Assembly (NCBI GenBank): GCA_006503535.1
Contig: QYRS01000017.1
Location: forward strand, 248,001-312,000
Direction: 5' to 3'
DNA length: 64,000 nt
From: Arthrinium phaeospermum
Taxonomy: Eukaryota > Ascomycota > Sordariomycetes > Amphisphaeriales > Apiosporaceae
This document shows, piece by piece, positions 45,189 to 55,117 of this stretch. The stretch's first letter is position 1. Every line of letters begins with the position of its first letter. The notes under the pieces were generated by a model. The model had not been told where the DNA came from, searched no databases, and was given only the letters and a program-made list of their open reading frames with translations. Both the position numbers and the translations under genes were made by a program.

Positions 45189-46148
45189 TTATGAAGAAGA
45201 AGAAGAAGAAGAACAAGAAATGGCCTTGAGCCCGCGCGACAGCGTGCTCGTGACCTTGCGGACCCGGCGGCTGAAGCGCTCGCGGCGGGTGGTCGCAGGA
45301 GGAGGAGTAGAAGGGGCAATGGGCGGCGGGAGAAGGGAAGCGGCAGATGCCGTCTCCTCCGGCCTCGACAGGACGACGAGGGCCGGGGTGGCGACGGCCA
45401 GGGTGACCTGCACGGCTTCGTGGGTCTCCAGCACCATGGGACTGAGGGGAGGGCTTGGGCTTGGAGGCAGAAGGGAGGTGTCGATCATCTCGGCTACCTC
45501 CTCCTCTGCCGCGACCTCGATCGAGACCCGCGGGGTAGTGGGGGCAAGGGTCAGGGATCCGAGCCAGCGGGACAGGGCGTCGAGCTGCTCGTCTTCCTCT
45601 GGCTCCTCCTCCTCTTGGAGCAGCACCTCAGGCTGCTGAGGCTGCTGCTCCTCGGCATGGTCGTCGACGTGGTGCACCAGTCCGAGCATCTCGAGCTCCT
45701 GGCCCAGCGCTGCGAAGATGGCGTCCACGGACTCCATGTAAGTAGGCGGGGTTTTGGCGGGCAGGGACTCACCGTAGGCCGGCAGCTGCCGCGGCTCATA
45801 GAGGGGCAGGGGTTCATCGTCGTCCTCGTCGTCCTCATACAAGGACTCCTCGCTGTCGTCGTCGCTCGTCATGGACGGCGGGGAGGGCGGGTAGAAGTCG
45901 CCCGTCTCCTCCATGGCGTCGAGCTCCGCATCCGTGTACACGCGCAGCGTACTTGGGAGGGCGACATCCGCGCTGCCGGTGCCGAAGCTGTTGACCTCCT
46001 GCATGTACTCGACGAAGGCGTCGACGTCCTCCCACCAGTCGGGGTGGTCGAAGATCTCGTCCGCCTCGTCCTCGGTGATGACGTATCCATACTCGGCGTA
46101 TGCATACTCGATCATCAGCTCTCTTCGATAGTCGTCCGGCGACTGCAT
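45189..46148 (-). CDS. Acidic low-complexity protein with PY-type motifs
   Basis: 319 residues from the first ATG in the frame at 46148 (MQSPDDYRREL). The frame extends upstream without an ATG, so an upstream exon is possible. I recognise no family. The N-terminal 70 residues look folded (EYGYVITEDEADEIFDHPDW). A run of Asp/Glu follows, then EPLPLYEP, LPAYGE and TPPTYMES, the last being a PPxY motif of the kind bound by Rsp5/Nedd4 WW domains. The middle is Gln/Glu-rich. The C-terminus is basic (TTRRERFSRRVRKVTSTLSR) and ends in poly-Ser. It is divergent from the gene at 46643, which carries a near-identical EPLPLFEP. Confidence 0.6.
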   Translation of the reverse strand: MQSPDDYRRELMIEYAYAEYGYVITEDEADEIFDHPDWWEDVDAFVEYMQEVNSFGTGSADVALPSTLRVYTDAELDAMEETGDFYPPSPPSMTSDDDSEESLYEDDEDDDEPLPLYEPRQLPAYGESLPAKTPPTYMESVDAIFAALGQELEMLGLVHHVDDHAEEQQPQQPEVLLQEEEEPEEDEQLDALSRWLGSLTLAPTTPRVSIEVAAEEEVAEMIDTSLLPPSPSPPLSPMVLETHEAVQVTLAVATPALVVLSRPEETASAASLLPPPIAPSTPPPATTRRERFSRRVRKVTSTLSRGLKAISCSSSSSSS

Positions 46149-46642
46149 CTCCAAGTGGCTGGCGGCTTCTTGAGCCAGGGTGGGGCCCAAGGGTAGTTGT
46201 GGGGGGATAGAACGGCGGCGGCCATGATTGGTCAAAAGTTCGATGGCTTACCGTTCTTTTCTTTCGTGATGGGGTTGATGGGGTCTTCTCGATCGTGGTG
46301 GATCCTTTTTGCTGAGTTGTTTCGCAGAGTATCCAGAAGGAAGAAGGGGGGGTTGGCTTTCGAGGGGGGGTTTCTTTTACGAATGGAAGGGGAAAGAAGC
46401 AATGGGGACTCGGCCGGGGGTTTCCCTTTTAAACTCGAGCCCTCGGCTCATTGTTTCTCTTTCAACCATTTTGCTCTGTTACTCAGAGCCTGGCGCCCCA
46501 GGTTCTCAGTATCAGTTGCAGCACAATCGTATTGTTTCCTCGGAAAAACAGACGGGCTGGGCCGCCGTCAACCTCATTGTTCGTCCTCAGTCGACCGACC
46601 TCCTTCTTTCACCGCGCCGGACTTCCTTGATTGGATGGAAAG
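46149..46642. promoter_or_regulatory. Divergent promoter region of the two low-complexity genes
   Basis: 494 bp between start codons. No TATA box is clear. It may include untranslated or coding upstream exons of the minus-strand gene. Confidence 0.4.
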
Positions 46643-47806
46643 ATGGAGTTCGCTCCTCACCACCTGCCCGCCAATTACTTTGGTAGCAGTGGTGGTGACG
46701 ATGCCTTTGTCGACTATGATGGCGGTGATGAAACGGGGCTCTCTTTGTTGAAGAGCCCCGGCGACCTGATGCTGCCTTTGTACGATGTCTTGGCCCTCAA
46801 ACAAGGCCCTTACGGCTACGGCAACGCGGGCAAAGAAAACGAACCACTTCCTTTGTTCGAGCCGTTGCTGTTAAAGCAGCGCCATGGCAGGCACTCTACC
46901 CTGGCCCGGACTGTTTCGCTGTCTCGACTGAGAAACCATCAGGTGAGTTTGATATCCACACAGAAACAGCTTAAAAGTACCCAATCACGAACCCTTTGCC
47001 TTCAACAGCAGTCCCGGAAGATGATCCCGAGCCGGCCCTCGTCCTCTTCCTCCTCGGCCTCCACCGCCTCGGTCGCCTTCAGCAGCTGCAAGAGCCCCTG
47101 CCAGCGGACCCCCCTCAGCGTCAAGAACAGCAGCAACATCAGCCTCAGCAAGGGCAAGTCGACGCCGGTCCGGAGCCTGCCGACCCCCTCGAAGACGCTG
47201 AACCGCAAAAACAGCGGTTCCCTGCGATCGTCCCCGCTCAGTAGTAGTGGTAGCAACCGCCGCCTGCGACCAGCTACTCGGGCCGATCCGGCGAGGCCTA
47301 AGCCGTCCAAGACGCTGCCCCGCGACGTCGAGGAGGAGCTGCGGGTGCTGGCCTTCGACATGGGCGACGGCGCCTTCAACGGGGCCGCCACCCTCATCGT
47401 CGGCAACCCCGACACCAACTGCCACGCCGTCTTCTGGGCCAAGCCGGACCGGACCGAGTTCGTCTTCCACCACGGCCGCCTCAAGGACAAGGCCAACGAC
47501 CCCCACAAGTCCTACTCGGGCTCCTCCAACAAGTCCTTCTCCTCGTCGGTCTCTTCGTCGTCGTCGTCGCATAGCAACAGTATGATGAGCGACCACACTG
47601 CCGACAGCGACAAGTGCTGCGGCTGCATGGTCCGCGGCGAGCCCGAGACCTCCACCTTCGACATCCCGCCCCGGCTCGACGAGTACCGCCTCGAGCTCAT
47701 CCTCGGCATCGGCAAGAGCGGCATCAAGATGGAGCCCAAGCTGGCCGCCATGGTGGTCATGAAGCTCTTTCTGGGCATGGAGGTGCCCGAGGTGCTGCGC
47801 ATGTAG
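46643..47806 (+). CDS. Hypothetical Ser-rich protein with conserved C-terminal domain
   Basis: Two exons, 46643-46942 and 47009-47806, give 365 residues. The 66-nt intron has GTGAGT and CAACAG ends, is a multiple of three and contains no stop, so retention would add 22 residues. The N-terminus (NYFGSSGGDDAFVDYDGG, then EPLPLFEP) is acidic. Residues about 110-210 are Ser/Lys/Arg-rich and disordered. The C-terminal half looks folded, with EELRVLAFDMGDGAFNG, NPDTNCHAVFWAKPDR and EYRLELILGIGKSG, interrupted by a poly-Ser insert before CCGCMVRGE. I do not recognise a family. It may be a fungus-specific regulator. Confidence 0.65.
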   Translation: MEFAPHHLPANYFGSSGGDDAFVDYDGGDETGLSLLKSPGDLMLPLYDVLALKQGPYGYGNAGKENEPLPLFEPLLLKQRHGRHSTLARTVSLSRLRNHQVSLISTQKQLKSTQSRTLCLQQQSRKMIPSRPSSSSSSASTASVAFSSCKSPCQRTPLSVKNSSNISLSKGKSTPVRSLPTPSKTLNRKNSGSLRSSPLSSSGSNRRLRPATRADPARPKPSKTLPRDVEEELRVLAFDMGDGAFNGAATLIVGNPDTNCHAVFWAKPDRTEFVFHHGRLKDKANDPHKSYSGSSNKSFSSSVSSSSSSHSNSMMSDHTADSDKCCGCMVRGEPETSTFDIPPRLDEYRLELILGIGKSGIKMEPKLAAMVVMKLFLGMEVPEVLRM

Positions 47807-50327
47807 GCGCAACACGCACGACATACAGCAATCAACACTTCTTTCATGATGACATGACGACACATCCTCATCCTAGGGCAGGTAAACAAAACAATACAAA
47901 ACACCCAAAAACAGTAGGTAGTTTCTCAATGGATCCCTCGTCTCCCCATCAATCCCCCTCAGAAAGGGATGGGTAAGACTGTGCTCCAAAGTTCATCGTT
48001 CGGTAAAGGCAACGTAATCAGTGAGGTTGAGGTTAGTTGTAAACATATTACGTTTCCTATGTGACAAGTCTTCGTGATGGGCCGGCCTATGTGCTCTTCT
48101 ATGGCACGCATTCAATAGAGAAACCATTCCAATGGAGTCTGATTCCGCGTGGAGATATCCTACTACAATATGAGCCTAAACCTCTCTTATCGATAGAGAT
48201 GCTTTTCCTGACTTGCATATAGTCAAGGGTGAAGGTCGAAGATTTTCAGGGGCCAGGGCATCTTCGTGTGGCTCCTCCTAGTGCCCCTTGGTCCCACGCT
48301 TCTCGCTTTTCCAACTGCAGACAAAAGGCATTGTATCTGGAATAAGTCATACTGGGTGGTATACTCTGGATTCCCTATATCTTGGCTGGAATGCCATCCT
48401 TGGGTATGTACGTTCTGTCTGCCCCTGAAAGTAGGGGGGCCTGAAAATACCAGTGATTCTCAGTTTCAAAGCCTCAGGCTGCCAATGCGCACGCCTTGGC
48501 TTGAAGTTTCGTCAACCGCCCTTTGGGATTGAACGAGCCGTAGCGGCGTGATACAAAAAGGGCAAGCTATGAGCAAATTCTTTCTGCACAGCGGTTCGTT
48601 TTCGAACCCTGACGGGGGGAGGGGGCTCTAGACTGAGCTTTTCCGCCCTTTGTTTTGCTCTTTGCCTCTTCCTTGTTCCCATTCAACCCTTTCTGTGAAC
48701 GAACAAAAGCCATCCGCACTAGCCGATTCAAGAGATATGGCTCTTCCTGGCCTCCACCTTAACGTCTCCCAAAATAGCTTGGGATGAATACCGTGAAGAC
48801 AGTTGTTGGTGATATCTCAGATGCAGGGCGCTTGATCGGACCGATATACTGGTGGCGAAAGGAAACCGGCGTGAGCTCTTGGTCGGTCTTTGCAGGGAGA
48901 AGTTGAGCCGGGTATGTCCGGGAAAGGCAAAAGGAGACTTTTCAGTAGGTCATCACAGAGCACCGTTCTCGAGGCCGTGGCTATGCCTTTCTTTATACGT
49001 ACCCTGACCGCCTATCATTTCTAACTGGAAATTTGTCAGTCGGGACCGGTTCGATCGGAACGCAGTCATACGGGACTCATTTGACCGAGCTTGGGGGAAA
49101 TATTACACCCAATCGGCAATGTTTTGGCACTACATGTGCCCGTAACCCCTGTCATCTCGGCACTTCATGAACCGTTGCTGGCGTGGATCCATAACTCGCT
49201 AACAATGTTGTTTGCTTGCCGTTGGTTATGTGTTGCCTGAAAGAGCATCGCCACCCCACGCGGGTAGCATGCTTACCAATGGGGCGCTCGCATGTTTGGG
49301 GGTTTCATGTGTATGCACGCACTTTATCTATCTATCTCGCTTGCTCTCTGCATTCGATTGCCTGCTTACCAGCATGCTGACGCGAGATGAAGAAGGGGTA
49401 AGCTTGGGGGCTGACAGTTGAACCCCATGATCTGCATAGTATGGGCGTATCATGCCATGTTTGCTACTTTCGGGCGGTGCTCCGGTGATAGCCCACCACA
49501 TTGTCAGAAACAGATGGCAGTCATTGCGAAGATGTCATCACATATCAGCATTGCCCCTTTTTATTTCGGTCGAGTGTAGTTGTTGCTGCAGACCCTGCTT
49601 AAAGTCTGATTCGATGCATCTAACGAAAGCACTGCCACGTGTATCAGGTCTCGATAGTAACTGCAAGATGCCTCTCATTTTCTCCAACGTGTTGAATCCC
49701 ATACTTTTCGCAAATATGGGCCGTCCGCTCTGGGGGCTAAACCGATCGTTCATGTGGAACAGCGGGGAAAGGAAAGAGAGGGGGTAACGTCACATGCATA
49801 TGTACATCTCCTATGTGTGTCATCATTCGAATCTGGTTGGAGTATATATCGACTACCATTACTGCGCGTAGTAAGCCACCAGGGGTCTAATTCGGCGGCC
49901 AAAAATGGCACGTCGGTTCCAGAGCGCCGGGTCAGTCTATTGCTGTGCAGTGGCTGAGCGGTGCCAAGGTAGCACTGATAGAGAAGCACGTCGCATCGGG
50001 AAAGTGAGATGTTTGCTTGAACCCAACCAATCCTATTCTCCATCACATACTGACGATGACTCGGGGGCCAAGGAACCGGACCGGCTTTACCTTGTAGAAA
50101 CGAGACATTTGATGGAATAATCAGGTCCAAAACAGACTATTACAAATGTACTATCCATCAATGTATCTATAGATCTACATCCAGATATAGTATTAACGGG
50201 GTAAATATGACAGAAGATTAGCTGGTAAGCGAGGTCGACAGCAACTTTAGGTCTGCCATCTTTGGTTCCCCTAGCCATACTGGCCATGCAAGGGTTACCC
50301 GGGTATCCAAACATCAAACCAGCCCAA
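47807..50327. other. 2.5-kb intergenic region, no gene seen
   Basis: Lies 3' of both flanking genes (convergent). Frames at 48266, 49212 and 49452-49787 have no support. Confidence 0.5.
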
Positions 50328-52272
50328 TCAGGCCTTCTGCTCAACCGCCACCTTCTCGCTCGTGGGATCAATGGCATGCTTCTCGTCGCTGCCATGGCCC
50401 CCGAGACCGGAGATCATGGCCGTCAATCCGATCTCGTTGTTGATCTCCTCCATGCGCTCGTAGTCGGCCTGGGCGGTGCCGACGGAGCCGAACACGACAT
50501 CCTACATCAAAACTAGTTAGTATACGCAACACCGGAGGCTGGCAACGAGAAATCACTGTTGGCGTATACGTACCATTTCCTCAAGAGTGAGTCGCTTAGT
50601 TTCGGGGACGTAGAACCAGATAAAGGCGGCACCGATGGTGGTCAGGATACCAAAGAGCAGGTAGGTCCCGTAGCCAATCTTCTGAAGCAGATCAGGGGTG
50701 ACCTGTCCAACAATGAAGTTGTTCATCTGGGAAGGAAACGTTAGTATATAGCACAGCCAATGAGCACGGGAGGAAAGTGGTGCAATAAGCTTACCCAGTT
50801 GCTCGAGGCGCCAAGCGAGACACCGTAGGGGCGCGTGCTCAACGGCCAGACCTCGGCCACCAGAATCCAAGAGCAGGGTCCCCAGGAGTAGCCGAAGTGG
50901 ATGACAAAGAGCCAGACCATGGCACACGCCGCCCAGCCCGCCGCCGCCTGCTCCTGCCAGCGGTCCGCGTTCTTGGCGACCAGGATGGCGATGATGTAGT
51001 GGCAGGACGCCATGCCGAGCGCGCCAATGGTTAGGACGGGCTTGCGGCCGAGCCGGTCGACGTAGAGCACGGCGGGGATGGTGGCGATGAACATGGCGAT
51101 GCCGACGACGCCCGTGGCGAGCAGGCTGGTCTCGGTCCCGCTGAGCCCGAGCCCCTGGAAGATCTGGGGCGCATAATACAAAATGGCGTTGATGCCGGTC
51201 CACTGCTGGAAGAACATGGTGACGCTGGCGACGATGACGCGGCGGAACATGGGCATGGTCTTGAAGAGGGCGCCGATGGCGACGAACTGCAGCTTGAAGA
51301 TGTTCCAGTTGGTCGGCTCGCGCAGGTGGGGGAACATCTCGGCGACGGAGCGCTTCTCGAACAGGGACTGCGCCTTGATCTCGAGGAACTCGAGCTCGAC
51401 CAGCTCGTGGTCCTCGGGCAGCCCCCGCAGGTCCGCCAGGTTCTTGCGCGCCTCGCCCTCGCGGTCGTGGTGGATGAGCCAGCGCGGCGAGAAGGGCATG
51501 AAGATCATGCCGACGAAGAGGACCAGGGCCGGGAACAGCTGCAGGCAGACGGGCACGAGCCAGGCGGCGTCCTTTTGCTGGCCCAGCTCGGTGCCGCCGA
51601 TGTAGTTGGTGCCGTAGTCGATCCAGAAGGAGATCATGATGCCGAACGTGATGGCCAGCTGCTGCAGCGCGACGAGGGCGCCGCGCACCTCGGGCGGCGC
51701 CACCTCGCTGTTGTAGATGGGCACGATCATGGCCAGGCTACCGACGCCCATACCCGTGATGAAGCGGCCGCCGAGGATGCCGTGGTAGGTGCTGCTTTGG
51801 GCCGTGGCCTGGATGATGACGCCGATGACGAAGACGGTCGTGGCGACCAGGATGCCGTACTTTCGGGAGATGGACTCGGCGAGGAAACCCGACAGCAGGG
51901 TGCCGATCCAGGCCCCCAGCTCGAGAATGGCCGTAAGCCATCCCTTCTTGGTCTGGTCCGCCTTGGGGTCGAGAGGAGCGTATTCACCCATATCTTGGTA
52001 ACAGTCAGTGCGCGTCCGCTACATGTGTAACCCCATAAACCTATTGAATAAGAAAAGAACAACTTACGTTGTTCGAACGCGGGCATCGTGAGGAGACCCG
52101 AGAACATTCCCTGGTTGTAGCCATACAGAACACCACCGATGCAGGCGAAGGCGGCGATGCGGAACACCTTGAAGTTCTTCACCAGAGCCATAGGGCCACT
52201 CTTGCCCATGAGGTTCTGGCGACGCTGAAGGGCGGCATCGTAGAGCGCCGCCCCGGTATCTGCCGCGACCAT
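50328..52272 (-). CDS. MFS sugar transporter
   Basis: Four exons, 52272-52068, 51993-50795, 50726-50574 and 50501-50328, join in phase to 576 residues. The introns are 74, 68 and 72 nt; the first uses a CCAAG acceptor. All sugar-porter signatures are present: ACIGGVLYGYNQG in TM1, SISRKYG after TM2, GRFITGMGVGSLAMIVPIY, EVRGALVALQQLAITFG, the PFSPRWL variant of PESPRWL, FFQQWTGINAILYYAP in TM7, DRLGRKP, and VPETKRLTLEEM after TM12. Twelve TM segments are expected. The length and motifs fit a proton-coupled plasma-membrane hexose or disaccharide (lactose/cellobiose-permease-like) transporter; the exact sugar is not predictable. The C-terminal tail (about 57 residues) is cytosolic and acidic/basic mixed, a usual site for ubiquitin-driven turnover. 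Confidence 0.92.
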
Positions 52273-54541
52273 GATGGACAGCGATGTTTTGACTTCTTTT
52301 TATCAGTGGCAGCGCACCCGTAGGTGGGGATCTTGTTTTCGAATAAAGATTGGCTCCTTGGCAAAGAGTGTCCGACAGAAAACGACGACGGCCCGACCCA
52401 GCACGAAGGTGGGCAGGCAGGTGCAGTATTAAGTAACGGGCGTGCCTCGGGATGGGTTCGGGGAAAGGGGAAAGAGCTCAATGGAGAAACTGCAGATGGG
52501 GTGTCCCGTAATATATTGCCTACCCCCATTTCTCCATTGCTTTACTACAGCTATGCAGTTCCCGACTCTTAGGTAGGATTCACGATGCAGGCCCAGCGCG
52601 GTCAGCACACCCATTTCTTCGCTAGCCCGGTGCGGAGAAACGCTGCCATTGAACGGTCTGGAATACAAGGCACTCGAAGCCGAACCGGCTTTCCGCGCAA
52701 ATCACATTGGCAGGCAAGGCACCCCATGAAACGAGCGACCCATGCAACCAAATGGGTCCAGAAGCTCCTTTTGCAGATGGCCAGGGGACCGGGGTATTGG
52801 ATAAATGGCAACCCGGAACATTGGTAATAAGAGACCACATGGTTCATCGTGCCGTTCTTTTCCTCGTCTTTCTCGGCGCAGGACGACTGGTCGACCTGCG
52901 ACTCTGGTTACTGTTGCTGTCCTGACCGCCATCTGACGCCGAGTATGCTGTGCCGTGTGATGGGTTGATGATGAGGGCATGCCCGTGTCATGGCACGGCG
53001 TGCTTGTCAGGAATGGCGACTAATGAATGAATGGCTGCATCATCTTGGCCTCCCGTATTGAAGAGCGAGAAAAAGCTTATTGGGGACTTTTCCCGGTAGT
53101 GCCAGTCGCTACCGGTAATAGCCCCCGAAATCTCCAGCGCCCAATGCGGGGGAGGATTTGGAGAAAATATGGAGGAGATTGCGGAGGAAAACCCACTGAA
53201 CCCCAGGCTCCAGGCTCGCCCAGGATTCGCCCAGCACTGCCTGAGCCCACTATCAGTCTATGTGGCCATGGGGTTTTGGGGTAAATGGGTGGGGCCTCTA
53301 GGACTGCGCATTTAGCCTGAATGCCAAATAACCACAAACGACCCTTGCTCGGGTCTGCTTACGGCGAGAAGAGTCGTGTCTAAGAGAGAGCCCAAGACCA
53401 AAAGGTGGTGAACAAGTAAAGGGGAAACGGCTCTCTGACGTGGAGGAAATCACCCGAAGATCGGGCCTTCTCTCATATCCGCACGCACGGGGTCGCATGC
53501 GTGCGGACAGGTCACTTGAATGCGTCGGGCCATTGGCCAGCGCTCACCAATGGCCGAGATTCACTGGGGCCAGCTGGACCAGTATTTTCCTGATAATGGC
53601 AGGCATTCATACCTATGGACGGATTCCAGCTGCAGCAAGTCGGGCCTTTTGCCAAGACCACCACCAGTAAGTAAGCATTTGGCACACCCCAACGCACGAG
53701 GAGATCTGACAGAAAGTCGAAATACCACGCGGCTTCCAAAGATCGGCCACCCGGCGGGAGGGTAACAGCAACGCTGGAAGGTGAGGCTAGCCCAGTAGAT
53801 GCTGGCCTTTCGGTCCCGATGTGCAGAGAGCGGTCGCAATGCCGACGTTTGGATCCCCGATTAGTCCAATGAACTACCTGGGTAAATGCGTCTGCTCTAG
53901 GGCGAGAGGATGCCAGCTCCCATCAAGAACAGCCATCCCGCCGGTTCAATTACATAGCTCTACTAGCGCAGAGACTTGGATGGACTCGTTAGTGCATCGG
54001 TGATAAGCTTGTACGAGCGGCAGAGCGGCGTCTTGAGCAGTCGGCTGCTTCATATCATAGTCTTGGGTACCGGTGCGACCCGCATCGGCAGACGGGTGAC
54101 GGGAGTGATGGTCGAACCAAATCTTAGGAGATACACTTGGCAATGCGACACCAGTCGCAAGACGACAGACAAAGAATCCATCACGGCGAACATGTCACAA
54201 GTCTCGTAAGCTGTCTCTCGACAGTCGTGTTCCAAATCATTAGCATAGACATAGAAGGTTGATTGGCGGTTGCCGTACTCTGTACTCGCATTCAAAATCA
54301 ACATTGAATACCTAGGTAGAAAGCAAGCATGGCATACAGCTTGACTAAATTTGTGTGGACCAGGCAACCAAGCATCTTCTCTCGCGATCAATCAATCAAT
54401 TGACCTTGGTCGGATCGCATCTTGATTGTCTGCTCGCCTTTCCGCATCAGCAAACCTTCTCTGGCAAATTCATCGGCCAAGTGTTTCGTCATACACTATT
54501 TCCCGAAAGGAAACACACGACAAGGATCACAGGCAACAAAA
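52273..54541. other. 2.3-kb intergenic region, no gene seen
   Basis: Shared 5' flank of the divergent MFS and P-loop kinase genes. Only short unsupported frames. Confidence 0.5.
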
Positions 54542-55117
54542 ATGAGCAATCCAGAACCACGGAAGCTGGTGGTTCAGATGTCGGGCGCGCCAGGCGCAGG
54601 CAAAAGCACCATGGCGATGCTGCTTCAGCGCTCTATTGGCGGCCTGGTCATCGACCACGATATCATTCGATCATCACTCCTAGAAGACTACAGCAACGTC
54701 CCCTTCGACCAGGTTGCCCAAAGCGCGTACAGGATTCAATGGGCGATGGCCGAACAGGCGGTCAAACAAGGGTTGAATGTCATCATCGACAGCGTATGCA
54801 ACTACCAAGAGACGCTCGGTCAGGGCACCGCGCTCGCGGGACGCCATGGTTGCGCATACTGGTACGTCGAGTGCAGGGTCGAGAGTATTGCGCTGCTTGA
54901 TGAGCGACTCCGCGCCCGGAAGCCCATGGTGAGCCAGCGGACTGGGGTCGATTGCCCGCCGGCTGGTGCCAGCAGAACTGGCCGGGGCGAGGAGGTGTTG
55001 CGGCAAAGGCTCGCGAATCCTTGCCGCCCGGAAAAGAATGTCATCATCGTAGACACGACGGCTGGCAGTCTGGATGTGAGCCTGGAGGAGGTCCTCAGGC
55101 AGATGCAAGACCGCTAA
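54542..55117 (+). CDS. Small P-loop kinase (AAA_33 type)
   Basis: Intronless, 191 residues, start context AAAATGAGC. The P-loop is SGAPGAGKST (residues about 14-23), preceded by a beta strand KLVVQM. The lid/substrate part has GLVIDHDIIRSSLLED, AYRIQWAMAEQAVKQGLNVIIDS and CRVESIALLDERLRAR. NVIIVDTTAG is a late beta strand. This is the AAA_33/zeta-like kinase fold that phosphorylates small molecules or nucleosides. Such stand-alone proteins are common in fungi and should not be called toxins on this evidence. An upstream in-frame ATG at 54422 would add 40 residues but has poor codon quality. Confidence 0.8.
   Translation: MSNPEPRKLVVQMSGAPGAGKSTMAMLLQRSIGGLVIDHDIIRSSLLEDYSNVPFDQVAQSAYRIQWAMAEQAVKQGLNVIIDSVCNYQETLGQGTALAGRHGCAYWYVECRVESIALLDERLRARKPMVSQRTGVDCPPAGASRTGRGEEVLRQRLANPCRPEKNVIIVDTTAGSLDVSLEEVLRQMQDR

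Noticed and set aside
46985..47863. 292-codon minus frame over the Ser-rich gene
   Set aside because: Antisense shadow of 46643-47806 without splice or domain support.
54542..55117. Zeta-toxin label for the small P-loop kinase
   Set aside because: Only the general AAA_33 kinase fold is visible. There is no antitoxin partner and such single kinases are ordinary in fungi.
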